A stretch of DNA of 64,000 nt from Magnolia sinica (taxonomy: Eukaryota; Streptophyta; Magnoliopsida; Magnoliales; Magnoliaceae). Within the stretch, counting starts at the first letter, position 1. Each line of letters opens with the position of its first letter. The stretch covers positions 52,073,001-52,137,000 of the forward strand of contig NC_080578.1 of the NCBI RefSeq assembly GCF_029962835.1, in the 5' to 3' direction. Made by a program: the position numbers and the translations under genes. The notes beneath the pieces are model-generated. The model worked only from the letters and a program-made list of their open reading frames with translations. It was not told where the DNA came from and ran no database searches. Shown one piece after another: positions 21,487-33,352 of this stretch.

Positions 21487-22900
21487 AAGATTTAATATAT
21501 GAGCTTCGTTAATTACAAGTAGTTTATTTCAAATAATCCATCTTAGAATCAAGGGATGTTAAAGGGATGTAAATGAACACAGCAATAATAATACGATGAT
21601 GGTTCTATGTCTATTCTCTTTGTTATGTTCAAATAAGATAATCTCCCAAATCAAATACCTTTGTTTCTTGTTCGAAACAGCAGCCCGGAAGAACTAATTC
21701 GGAGTAGAAGTTCAACGTAGATGTTCAATGCTAACACTCACTTATGAAATGGTTATAAGTTCTAAATAGATTTTAAATTAAATCACCTTGGGCTAGCTTG
21801 ATTTGATTTTGATTCCAAGAAATGGGAAAACTTCAATCCCTCTTTCAAATAAAATTAGAATGTACAATACGAAATTAAATGCAAAGAGCTAATTAAAGAG
21901 AATATAAAATGAGCATTAAATAGCTTAAGAATATCACTAACTTATCTCTCAGAGTGGTGTTATGATCTTGCTTGAATTAAATATCAAACTCTGAAATTCG
22001 TGCTCTATTTATAAGTGCAAAAATCACACCTTCGACTAGTCCAGAGGTCAGCTCGACTGGTCGAAGGACTAACAAACTTTTGAAAATTTGAGCGCGATAA
22101 GATCAGGTCGTTCCACGATTGGTTGAAGGGCCTGCTCGACTGGTCGAGTGGCCTCCATGACCGGTCGAGTCCTGTCGACGACTAGTCATGTGGGACTCAT
22201 TTTAGTTGCTGGACTAGTCGAACATTATTCACTCGACTGGTCGAGCAGTCTTAAGGACTGGTCGAGGCAATAACAAAAAATCTCAAAAATAAGTAACAAA
22301 CATAAGACTAGTCGAGGATTTGTTGGATTGGTCGAGCCAGTGCTAGGACTAGTCGAACATAGTCTAAGACTAGTCAAAAAACAGTCTATGCACTTATAAA
22401 ATGACCTAGTTAAATTATGTATTCAAAACGACCTATCCAATGGTCAATCTAGGGTCATTTATACCTTATAAGCGATATATGAACATTGACTCTTCTTTTG
22501 CTTCAGTTGATAGTTTCTCTTTAAAGTTCATGAAACTTGAGATCTTGACATATGATGAAGCTTGAACTTAAGACATTTTGAAGCTTGAAATTGAAGTACT
22601 TGACTTATATTTCATCTTGAGCTTTGAGGTTTAAAGTAAAGACTATTGTCTTGCCTTTAGATGAAGCTTTGGAACCTTGAACTTTGAAGCTTGAAGGAGT
22701 GAACTATCACATGGTGTTTGTACTTGAACTTGTATATCTCTTGATCTTGCATTTGAAATTCCTGAGGTAAAGACCTTTGGTCTTATACATGAGATGCACA
22801 GTCTAGAATATGTAGACGAGCTACACAAGACACAGATTCTAAGAGGTTTTCGCACTACAAAATTTGACAATCATAAGAGCTAGAACCCATAGAACTTACA
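21487..22900 (-). repeat. LTR of family C, copy C2, truncated at left
   Basis: Read on the minus strand it starts TGTAAGTTCTATGGGTT at 22900 and parallels solo LTR C1 (39129-41066, start TGTAAGTGCTATGG) through the palindrome field, the TATA (ctctatttata, 22003-22013) and the later GAACTTCTACTC...GGGCTGCT block. Similarity fades towards about 21600. The missing U5 end would lie on the other side of the Tat element, outside the window. It seems inserted in the LTR fragment that resumes at 22901 (possible duplicate gatct). Confidence 0.65.
22031..22380. repeat. Palindrome array of LTR C2, CTCGACTGGTCGAG type
   Basis: About eleven boxes with core GACTRGTC, several with symmetric flanks (ctcgactggtcgag at 22135-22148; ctcgactggtcgaa at 22052-22065). 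They lie upstream (minus strand) of the TATA at 22003-22013. The same core fills the U3 of C1 but with different symmetric flanks. Confidence 0.8.
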
Positions 22901-23317
22901 GATCTTAGAGGGTGCTCCTCACTGCAATAGTCATTGATGCCATTAAACCATAAGAGTTGATGCAGGTGTAGAGCGAGCCAATGCTGTTCATTGGGTTGCT
23001 AGAGTAGGTCGGGTAGCTGATGAGCTAGACGAGGTCCCTGCTGCCTATATTGAGCTCCACCATTAGATGATAGGTTCCTGTTTTTGTTATCAAGGAACTT
23101 TGTATTTAGGATTGTATAAGTCCTGTATGGGCGCTCCATTTGGAATTTTGTAATGATCAAAATGTTTTTTTATTCAATGCATAGTTTACTCTAGCTTTGT
23201 TGCTGTTAACTCTGATTAATGATAAGCGGTTCAAATCTACACTGAATTTTATAGGCTAACACTTGGGTTTTTGAAGGGCGAGTCATATACTCAGGTTCTA
23301 AAAATCGGGGCCTTACA
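22901..23317 (+). repeat. 3' end of a chromovirus-type LTR
   Basis: The stretch ends ...CTAAAAATCGGGGCCTTACA, the same style of terminus as the chromovirus LTRs at 58785 (TTTTTAGGGCGTTACA). It abuts Athila reverse transcriptase at 23318, so it is an insertion in that domain. Its 5' part lies beyond the family C and Tat insertions to the left. No ORF is supported. Confidence 0.5.
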
Positions 23318-24270
23318 GTTCTTTTGGCATGTTCGCTTACCAAAGGATGCCATTTGGACTATGTAATGCTCTCACCACATTTCAACGATATATGTTGAGT
23401 ATTTTTCCTGACATGGTGAAACAATTTTTAAAGTTTCTCATGGATGACTTCCCTGTCTTCAGTTCATCCTTTAACAAGTGCCTTGAGCACTTGAAATTAG
23501 TGCTGAAGAGATGTGAACAAAAGAACCTTTGTTAAATTGGGATAAATGCTATTTTATGGTTGAAAAGGGGATAATCCTTGATCACATTATATCATCCAAT
23601 GGAATTGAGGTAGATAAAGCTAAAATCAACTTAATCGTTAACTTACCACTACCCAAAAGCATACACAATGTGTGATCCTTCTTAGACCATAATGGATTCT
23701 ATCGAAGGTTTATAAAGGACTTTAGTCTCAACTCTCATCCTTTATTCACCTTCTTCAAAAGGAAATCCCTTTGAATGGAGCAAGGAATGCCAAAAAGCTT
23801 TCATTATGTTAAAGGTATGTTAACTACTAGTATTCCCATCATGCAACCACCGGATTGGAATTTACCTTTTAAAATAATATGTGATACAAGTGACTGTGTA
23901 ATTGGGGTGGTACTAGTTTAAAGAAAATAGAAGAAGCCTACGTTATCTACTATGTGAGTAGAACTTTAAACTTTGTCCCAGTGAACTATTCTACTATGTA
24001 GAAGGAACTCCTAGCCGTAGTATTTGCTTTGGACAAGTTTAGGTTCTACTTGATAGGATTGAAAATAATAATCTTTACTAACCATGTGACGTTGAAATAG
24101 CTCCTTTCTAAGAAGGATGCTAAGCCTCGTTTGCTAAGATGGATTCTTCTACCCCAAGAGTTCGACCTTAAAATCCTAGATAAGAAAGGAGTAGAAAATG
24201 CACTGGTTGACCATCACTCTCATCTTGTCCTTTCTGATTTTAGGGAGACAAAACCTATTAACGACATGTT
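23318..24270 (+). pseudogene. pol: Athila-type reverse transcriptase and RNase H (+ strand copy)
   Basis: FGMFAYQRMPFGLCNALTTF, then the catalytic box as FLMDDFPVFSS (about 23437-23470) and LEHLKLVLKRCEQKNLC are classic Athila RT. The reading then breaks (stop at 23533). RNase H remnants (SRTLNFVPVNYSTM, LDKFRFYLIG) and the end [19 protein letters not shown]...[11 protein letters not shown] follow in shifting frames. The N-terminal half of RT is absent because an LTR ending at 23317 interrupts it. The equivalent region of the minus-strand Athila is at 34827-36067. Confidence 0.8.
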
Positions 24271-25610
24271 CCTTGATGAATAACTTTTCAAAGTATCCTA
24301 ATTACCTTAATACGCTAACATTGCCAATTATTTCACCATATGTACAATTCTTATTTATTGGACTGCGTGAGATAAGAAGAAATTTTTTACTGATGCACAC
24401 AAGTTCTTAAATGATCCATATCTTTTCAAATATTACATAGATCAAATCATTAAGAGATGTGTGCCTAACCACAAACAAAACAACGTCATCTCATTTTGTC
24501 ATTCTTATGCGTGTGGTGGCACTTTTCGGGTAAAAAGACTACAACGAAATTTCTGCAGTGTGGCTTTTATTGACCCACTATGTTTAAAGATACAAATGAA
24601 CTCTTCAAAGCATGTAAGCAATGTCAAAAATTAGGAGGATTATCTTATTGAAATATGATACCGTTGAACCCCATTCTAATCATAGAAGCATTTGATTGTT
24701 AGTGCATTAATTTCATGGGGACATTCCCCCAATCTTTTATAAATTTCAATATTCTACTCATCATATATTATGTTTCCAAATGGGTTGAGAAAATTCCATG
24801 CTAGAATAATTATCATCACACAATCATTAAGTTTTTATAATTTATTTTATTTTATTTTATCTAAGTTTATAACACCTTGAGCCATCATAAGTGATGGGGG
24901 ATCTCACTTTTGTAATTGACCATTCAAATCATTAATGAAGAAATATAGTATTTGTCACAAAGTGAGCACCCCCTATCATCCTCATATGAGTGGACAATAT
25001 GAAATATCAAATAGGAGATTAAAAAAATCTTGAAAAAATAATAAACTCGGATCGCAAAGATTTGTCACTTCGACTAACCGTTGTACTACTGGCTTACTGT
25101 ACAATGTACAAAACCCCTATCGGTTCGTCACCATATAGACTTGTTTATGGGAAGGCTTGCCACTTGCTTATAGATTTGGAACATAAAGCGTATTGGGCTA
25201 TAAAGAATTTCAATTTCAAACTTGACAATGCCAGCTCACTATGCAAGTTATAACTTAATGAACTTAAAGAAATTCGAAATGATGTTTATGAGAACTCTTG
25301 AATATACAAGGACATGATGAAAATGTTTCATTAAAGGAACCTTCTTCAGAAAAATTTTGAATCAAACCAGAAAGTCCTTCTGTAGAACTCGAGAATTCAT
25401 CTTTTTCCTAGTAAAGTGAGATCTCTTTAGACTGGTCTCTTTAAAGTCATAACGGTTTATCCTAATGGAGCTGTTGAGATAAAAAAATCTAATAAATGTT
25501 AACATTTTCAAAGTGAACGGTCATCACCTTAAATATTTTTTTAAGAGATTCAATTTAGAGGATATGTCCTTCCCTCTAAATGATTTTATTTATTAAGGCT
25601 GACGTTCTAG
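24271..25610 (+). pseudogene. pol: Athila-type integrase (+ strand copy)
   Basis: Fragments in order: the NYLNTLTLP linker, an HHCC-like zinc region near 24470-24620, a degraded catalytic core with AIISDGGSHF (about 24890) and PYHPHMSGQYEISNR (about 24976-25020), then [20 protein letters not shown] at about 25144-25203, which is a diagnostic Athila/gypsy integrase C-terminal block. The last part ends near 25610. Numerous stops and indels are present. The order and phrases parallel the minus copy at 30240-31515. Confidence 0.75.
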
Positions 25611-26458
25611 TTTGAAGGAGGTCCATCTATCCATTTATCGCTTTCTTAGGATTAGGTTAGAATAGATTAGGTTTGTTTTAATTTGTTTTATTTTGTGTTA
25701 ACCCCTTTAGATGGTGGAGACTTCATATCATCTCATTGAGCTTCTTCAGGTACTTTCTCTCTTACTTATTCCTCTTTTATTTTCATTCTCTCATGTTATG
25801 ATGCATTGTATATCTTTTACATCGAGGATAATGTAGATTTTATGATGGGTTGAGATTAGATAAAACTAATTAGTATTTTCTTAGTTTTTTTAGCAAATAT
25901 ATATATATTTTTTAAAAATATATATTTTCAGATTTCAAAGTGCTTTTTGAAGATTGATATTCTGTGTATGTGAATATATTTAAATGTGAGATGATAAGAT
26001 ACAAAGTAATCTTTAAAAGTCTAGAGTCTAGTTGATTAATATATTTTTGAAGTTCTTTTTAATGAATTGATTAATAGGAAGATTTAAACATCAATTGAGC
26101 CTAGTTCACAATTCACATCTAACTCATATTCTTTAAAAAGTCAACTTGAACTCATAATGTTTAGCTTGATGCTTACTTCAAAGTGTTAGGAACTAAGTCT
26201 GGAGATCCTCATCTACCTTAGTATAAAAAGAATAAAAGTACCAGATAAAAAAATTAGTTTGAATCGAAAATGGCTATCTGTTGCACGTGCCTAAATGAGA
26301 AAATAATGAAAAAAAAAAAAAGAGAAAGAAGAGACAGTAGTGTGAAATCCATCGATGAAAAAAAAATCAAAAAGCTGAAAAAAAAAGTGAAAAAATGAGA
26401 TGGGTTTGAAATCAATATATTGTGTTAATTTGACCAATTTGAGGTAATTATCATAGTT
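25611..26458 (+). other. Athila 3' noncoding region (+ strand copy), left part
   Basis: Matches the reverse complement of 29960-30240 in the other Athila (…TTTTACATCGAGGATAATGTAGATTTTATGATGGGTTG versus TTACATTGAGGAAAATGTAG…). No env-like ORF is present. The region is cut at 26458 by the family D LTR and resumes at 48728. Confidence 0.7.
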
Positions 26459-26804
26459 TGTAAGTACTTGTGTTTGAAGCACACTTAGAGTTGTCAAATT
26501 TCATAAACAAAATACTGGTTAGATCTTAAGTACACTTCAGTCTTCTACGACATCTCATGAAGATCGGCTCAACATCTGAAGACATAAGGACTTGGCATGA
26601 TTTCAAGATAAAGATAAATGTAAATGCCAACCAATAGGTTGTATGACCCTAAAGAGACCTTAGGTTAGGTCCTTTCGAAAAGATGGTTAAAATGTTTAAA
26701 ATATAATGTAAGGTCACTGAAGTTCCGTAAGCCCAACTTATTTCAGTTAACCCAACTATATTTTGGCAAAGATTTCGTATTCAAAAGTTCAAATTTTTTT
26801 TTAA

Positions 26805-27030
26805 AAAATTTGGCCAGCCCAAAACTGCTTCGGGTCAGTTTCCAGTAATGAATTCTCAAATTTTCAAAGGAATTTGGCCAACCGAACTGTGTATTCGGCT
26901 AGCCAAATTTTGGCTTAGGTCAGCCAAATTTTTGATAAATCTTATCCCACGCAATCCAATAACCATTGGAACAAAATCTTTGGAATCGGGCCAACTGAAC
27001 CTATTTTTAGGCTGACCGAATTTTTAAATC
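26805..27030. repeat. Palindrome array of LTR D, ATTCGGCTAGCCAAAT type
   Basis: Boxes atttggccaaccgaac (26873-26888), attcggctagccaaat (26893-26908), ggtcagccaaat, cgggccaactgaac and ggctgaccgaat recur immediately before the TATA at 27037. The symmetric form is ATTYGGCYRGCCRAAT. The array is less dense than in families A-C. Confidence 0.65.
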
Positions 27031-27629
27031 ATTTAGCTATAAATAGGGAACTTCTCTAATTTATTTTAACAACAAATTCACCGATAAATCTTCTACAAGT
27101 TAAAATGAAACTCAGGTCATCCCCAAGTTATCCGTGCAGTAATTATTATTATTATTTAGCTTATTCAATTACCCTTCTCAAGTTAGTGTTAAATGCAATT
27201 ATAGAGTAATCCATACTCTACTTGAGAGATAGATAATTGAATCTGCAGTAGTTAGGGTTTTTATTCTTTGAAATACATTAGATCCACATATTCTTTCTGG
27301 TTAAGCATATACTTCTTCATTGACTCCTAAGAAAGAAGATCGTTGCTCGAAGCCTTGACTAAATTTTTAAATCGACATCTGAAGATAAGTATTGTTATTA
27401 TTATTGCTTTATTTGAGTTTTTCTAAGATAGCCCTGAAATCTCATTTAGGTTGATTTATGGTTAGCTTGTGAAAATCACAAAGTAGGTTGTTTCGTGGTA
27501 AGCCCAAGAAAATCACAAAAAGGGGGTTTTATTATGTTAAGATCGAGAGAATAAAAAGAGTTGTAAAGGTTATTAAGGTGAACTGGTGAAAACCTTGATA
27601 TAATGAAATATAAAATTATGAGGGTAGTA

Positions 27630-29108
27630 TGTTCACAACCCCAAGTGTATGGTCTCGATGTAGTAATAACCCGGTGATACCGAGGTTAAATCCATAGGGA
27701 CTAAAGTTGTACGTATTATGAAAATAACTAGAAGTAGAACTGGATTATGATTTAAATCTAAATCTAAAATAAAAGAGAGTAATTGTGAATGAAGTATCAA
27801 TAATCAAAAGGGAACTAGAGCACCAAGGATCCACTTGTAGTGATCAAGATGCTACCTTACTTGATTTAAGAAACATAATTGGAATTGGAATCCTATCCTA
27901 TTCAATTGGAAGAAGAAGCAATTAAACCAAATCAGAACTTTTCATTGACCTAGTCACATGGGAAGGAGTATTATGATGATTGGAAGGGATTCCATCATCC
28001 CACCATGCCCAGGAGACAATGTTGAACAACAGGATATACCAATCTCACAATCTCAAAATAATAATAAAAAAAAAGAATTTCAAAGCTATCATAACATCTA
28101 TTGTAATTTGAGACACAATAAATCATAGAAAATTGAAAATATTCCTTAAATTCAAACTAGAAATCACTAAAAATCAATGAGGTTCAAGAAAAACAAGAAT
28201 CAAAGAAAGAAAATCATCCCAACACATTATAAGCTTCACCTCTTAGCTCTAGCTAAGAGGTTTAGCCAACCTAGGCATGATTGAAACTAAATCTCTTAAA
28301 TAAAACAATAAAACTAAATAAGGAAGAAAAAATCTTGGGAGGCTACTTCACCCTTTAGCTCTGCTTTTAAAAACCTAATTCATTTTTAGAATTCCTTAAA
28401 GAACCCATATTTATAACCATTGTCTGATCGTCTTTGAAAGTCATCTCAAATTTACGCACTTTGTATAACGCCTTTAATGTTATTAAACGTAACTTGAATC
28501 CAGAAGTTGCACCTTTTCATACTGCATAACTCTTCATGTCATCGAACATACCTTTAATGTCATTGAACAATCCTTCGATGTCATCGAAGGGTATTCGGGT
28601 AATCGAGAATGTGTGCAGAGAGTTCCAACGAGTTGCTCCAGAAATCTGTAAAAATCTCGATGTCATCTAACTGCCTTCGATTTCATCGAGCAAGTCCTTA
28701 AGCAATTGAACAGGGCTTCGATGTCATCAAGAACTGCATCCAATTTATCCAGCAATTAAACATGATTTACATGTAATTCTTCGATGTCATCGATCGGCAG
28801 TCGATGACATAGATAGTGAAGTTCAGATTTTGTGAATTTCTCCACTTTGCACTTTCGACTTCCTTCCTTATCCACTTGGTTTCCTTAAATCTTGGAGTCT
28901 TGAAATCTTCAATTTTGGTCTCCTAAGATCTATCCCTTGCCTTGGTGATTCTTAAGCATCAAATCCATGCTTTTAACATTCTTTTCAATCCAAACTCTCA
29001 GATTCACCTTGCAATACAAACATGCATAAAATATACTCATTAAGAATTATCATGTTCATAAAACGAAGACATAAACTGGGAGAAATATGCAATATTTTCT
29101 ACTCAACA
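27630..29108 (-). repeat. 3' LTR of minus-strand Athila
   Basis: Minus-strand TGTTGAGTAGAAAAT...GTTGTGAACA, 1479 bases, matching the dispersed 5' LTR (48421-47630, 41650-41072, 39128-38961). U3 holds palindromic boxes of TTCGATGTCATCGAA type between about 28500 and 28820. The minus-strand TATA (TTATAAATAT) lies at about 28407-28416. Confidence 0.9.
28500..28820. repeat. Palindrome array in Athila LTR shared with Sirevirus-like LTRs
   Basis: CCTTCGATGTCATCGAAGG at 28572-28590 is a perfect 19-base inverted repeat. Related boxes are ttcatgtcatcgaac, cttcgatttcatcgag, cttcgatgtcatcaag and cttcgatgtcatcgatc. TTGTCCAGCAA-like strings (ttatccagcaatt, 28746) accompany them as in family A LTRs. The second Athila LTR repeats this at about 47720-48125. 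Confidence 0.8.
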
Positions 29109-30240
29109 CACCCCCAACCAATATTTTGCTAGTCCCGAGTAAAACATACGTGAAAACTCCTCGATTCTCAATATTCAAATCACTTTAAGAAAATAATCTT
29201 TTTTGCAATCGAGTATGAATAAGTATAATTCAATGAATTGAGAGTGAAATTTTGAAAAGAAATAGCCGGATCACACGAGCAATCAATCAAATAGGTTCTT
29301 TATCAATTACTTAGGAGCATAAGTTCATATATCAAGTTTTTTAATGTGCTCAATGAATTTCAACTTACATTCCATAAAAATACTATCATTTCATAATGTT
29401 ATCCATGCTCATCACCTCAGGATTAATTTAATAATCAAGTGCACATTTTGAACTTATCCCATTTTTCTTCTTTTTCTAGTTTTTGATTTTATATCGACGG
29501 TCACTTTAATTTATTCATTCTTTTCAGTCTTTTCATCATCATTCTTTTCAGACTTTTTATTTTTTCGTTCTTTTCCATTTTTTTCATCATACATGACCTT
29601 TTTGTCAATCTTTCTATTTTAACTGGTTCTTTTCATCTTTTTAAGGTGGATAAAATTCTCTAGACTTAATTCTAATATTTATCAGTGATTCACATACTAA
29701 CGATAAAAAATTCTATCACAATTCACAGAAAATAAATTGAATGTATCTTGTAATTTAGGTTAACATGATATTCAAACTTCCTCTTAATCAATTTGATGAG
29801 AGAACTTAAGTGATAGTCTACTTAGTTGATCAAACTCCAACAATTCAAAATCAATTTCTATCTTATCATCATACTTAAAATTACTCAAACTTTTATTTTC
29901 CAAATAGTTCTTTTACTTGAAATTTTGAAATTTTTCAACAATTTCTACTCAAAGACTAAGAAAATACTGATTAGTTTAACTAATCCACACCCCAACCTAA
30001 AATCTACATTTTCCTCAATGTAAAAGATATGAGCATGCATTGACATGAGACAATAAAAGGAAAGGAGAAGTGATGGATAGATAGTACCTGAAGAAGGAGA
30101 AATGAAGCTTTTCCAAAGTTCAAGATGAAATGGGTTAGCGAGAAGACTAAACAAACTAAAAAACAAACTATCCTAATCCTAAATCCTATAAAAGCAATAA
30201 ACCTAACTACACCTCTGTCAGACTAATTGGTCAATCCTGA
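29109..30240 (-). other. Athila 3' noncoding region (minus copy)
   Basis: It contains the lineage-typical string whose minus-strand reading is TTTACATTGAGGAAAATGTAGATTTTAGGTTGGG, shared with the + copy. Next to the LTR (minus strand) lies GGGACTAGCAAAATATTGGTTGGGGGTG, the likely polypurine tract, ending at 29109. A T-rich patch (29460-29650) has repeats of cttttcatc. No ORF is supported. Confidence 0.65.
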
Positions 30241-31515
30241 TACACAGAGTCAATTAGAGGTATGGACATATCCTCTAAATCAAACTTCTCAACAAATGGC
30301 TTTAGACGATGTTCGTTCACTTTGAAAACATTACCATTATTATATTCTTTATCTTGACGGCCCCATGAGGATAAACATTTGTAATAGTGAAGGGTCCGGT
30401 CTAATGAGATTGAAGCTTACTTGAAAAAAATAGATGTATACGAGAATTATACAGAAGGACTTTTTGACCAATTATGAATGATTTTCGAAGGATGTTCTTG
30501 TCATGGAACACCTTCATCCTGTCCATATAAATTCTCGAGTTCTCTTAAGCGTCGTTAAGATTTCTTTGAGTTCATATAATTAAAGTTTACACAGTGAGTC
30601 CACGTTGTCCAAGTTAAAGTTTAGATTTTTGATAGCCTAGTAGGCTCCATGCTCCAACTCCACAAGCAAGTGACAAGCTTTCCCATAAACGAATCTAAAG
30701 GGAGACATTCCAATGGGGGTCTTAAACGTTGTACGGTAAGCCCATAAAGCATTAATTAAGTAGATTGACCAATCCATATGGTCGGGATTAACCATTTTTT
30801 TTCAAAATTTATTTGATTTCCTTGTTGGAAATCTCAGCTTGCCCATTTTTCTATGGGTGATATGGAGTGCTTACTTGATAAGAGATGCCATATTTCTTCA
30901 TTAAGTTCTTAAATGACCTATTACAAAAGTGCAACCCTCCATCACTAATGATGGCTCAAGGTGTTCCGAACCGGAAAAAGATGTTTTCTTTTAAGAATCT
31001 AATGACCGTTCAATGATCATTGTGAGAGATGTCATATTTCTTCGTTAAGTTCTAATGACTGTGGTATTTTTAGCAGAAAAGTGACCACCATAGGCCTGAG
31101 AGTGATAAAAGGAGATGACACTCTGATGTTCATTATTTGACACTTATCTTCGTAGAATTTGGTCTAAGTAATATTTAAATAGATAAAGATCATCCTAGAA
31201 AAACTTACGTACCTCGGCGAAAAATTTCTTTTTATCTTGCGTAATCCATTATGTTGGCATGAAACATGTGGCAAGATAATTCGCAATGTCAGCAAACCAA
31301 GGTAATTGGGAGAGTTTAAATAATTGTTTATTAGGGAACATGTCATTTATCGGTGTCGGCTCGAGGGAATCGGGAAGGTCAAGCCTAGATAGATGGTCAG
31401 CCACTACGTTATCTACTCCCTTTTTGTCTCATATTTATATGTCGAACTCTTAAAGTAGAAAGATCCATCTTATCAAGTGGGGCTCAATATCATTCTTAAA
31501 AAGAAGGTACTTCAG
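30241..31515 (-). pseudogene. pol: Athila integrase (minus copy)
   Basis: Minus-strand phrases include [20 protein letters not shown] (near 30620-30700), a core motif AIISDGGLHFC (near 30930-30960) and STPYH...KNGQAEISNKEIK (near 30820-30880), giving the second Asp and the Glu of the catalytic triad. The N-terminal part (YLGLLTLRIILPHVSCQHNG) lies at about 31240-31310. Many stops and shifts. The beginning of the region is separated from RNase H by the solo LTR at 31516-34826. Confidence 0.75.
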
Positions 31516-33145
31516 TGTAACACCCTAAACTTTTCAATACCCAAATATTGAAAATTCTGGAGTATTACTATGAAATTTAACCTAATATGTACACGTGTAC
31601 GATACCAAACTAGTTATCCTAACCTTACTCATATTCTTCAACATGAATCTGACCATTGAGAACGATCTTCATCCATAGATCAAGTCATCTGACCGTTGAT
31701 TTTAAGACAAGATCATCATATGTCCACGTATTCCCACTTATTCATCATAACCAACCGTTCAACCAATATCCACCAATAGGTAAAGATATCTGACCGTCGA
31801 CTTTGAGTTTCGATCACCCAATTATAGTAAACTAACTACTTAGTATCTTCATCCGCTTATACACATATCAAATTGAAATTTTGGTCCGTTCATCTTGTTC
31901 ACCACCTATGAATATGCTTAACCCACCATTAAAACTACAATCTGAGAAATTTACACATGTGAACAAGTCATTTTAATCTAATAGTGTACATGTTCTGCCT
32001 TTGGATTACTCTAAAAACCCACTTGTGATCATCCATTTACAAAACTGACCGTACACTCACTTACATACATGATCAGAGTACCAATCATTAAGTTTTTTTT
32101 TTCAATTTTTAACATGTCATCTAACTATCCATTATGTTGATTGATAAATGTACATTCCCTTAATTAATTTGATGAATAATTCTTTATTGATAATGATTTA
32201 GATATAAGTTCTTTTGTAATAATTACTTAGAAACATGCCTATAACTATGGAGAACTATTATGTTTTCCAAAACTCTCATATCAATAATAATTACGAAAAT
32301 GTCATTAACCTATACCCTTGAATTCTAGATCACATGGTTCTTATGATTTATTTGATTTAAAACTTTATACCATGTCTATGTGTTATAAATTACCCATATA
32401 TGTCAAAATTTAGCCCTTAGATCATTGTAAAAGTGACCCAATTGACAAATCAACCCCTTAAACCGTTGATTTTGGTGTCCATCAAGTGAAGAAACTCCAT
32501 GTTTGGTCGTAATAGGATATTTTCTTTCATATGAATGACTTGGATTTCCCATAATATGGACCAAGTATAAAATATGAAGACCCCACTTTGGTAAGCATTT
32601 CCTTAGGTGCGAAGTTATCCTTTCAAGGCTTACCAACTCCTTATAAATCTGGATTTTTCAATTTAATTAATTTCTACCATCCATCACAACTCGAATTTAG
32701 ACTATACTTTGGTCTCATATGACTACAAGGCTATACCAAAATTTAGACCCCGATCTATGATCTAACATTGTTGAATGTTGAAGCCAGCTCCTTCCTTTTG
32801 GTACAAAAGGTGAAATTTTATATTTAGGTTTTTTTCACCATCGATCAACCACCAAATTTTGTCTAACCATTTGCCTATCCTAACTATGCATTGTTTTCAA
32901 AATTAGGCCCTGATCAGTAAGTGTGGACCGTTAATTCAAATTAAGCTCGTTTTGACACCCATTAGGAGAATTTTTAAGATAGGCCAATCTAAATTTCAGA
33001 TCACCAAGAAAATCATATACCCCGGCCCTAACCTTGACACACTAGATGAATTAAATTTAAAGAAAGATCATCATAAAAGGACAAATTGGAGAAATCCAAT
33101 CCAAGTGGGATATTAAACACACTCCTCTTATACACGTCGACTCCT

Positions 33146-33155
33146 TTTATAAAGG
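33146..33155 (+). promoter_or_regulatory. TATA box of the solo LTR
   Basis: CTTTTATAAAGGGGG about 45 bases before the GA tract. The position of TATA and purine leader matches the chromovirus LTR at 55629-58785 (TATATAAGG at 56408, then GAGAGAGAAGAG). Confidence 0.65.
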
Positions 33156-33192
33156 GGGTGTGCGTTCTCCTCTCCACACACATGCCCAAGGA

Positions 33193-33309
33193 AGAGAGGG
33201 AAAGGGAGAGAGAGAAAGAGAGAGAGAAAGAGAAAGAGAAAGTGAAAGAGAGAGGAGAGAGAGAGAAAGAGAGAGAGAGAGAAAGAGAAAGAGAAAGTGA
33301 AAGAGAGAG

Positions 33310-33343
<34 letters not shown>

Positions 33344-33352
33344 AAGAAAGCT
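33193..33352 (+). repeat. GA-rich microsatellite with internal 56-bp duplication
   Basis: About 160 bases of GAGA/GAAA. The landmark aaagtgaaagagagagg occurs at 33239 and again at 33295, so a 56-base segment was duplicated inside it. It lies in the transcribed leader of the LTR. Confidence 0.9.
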
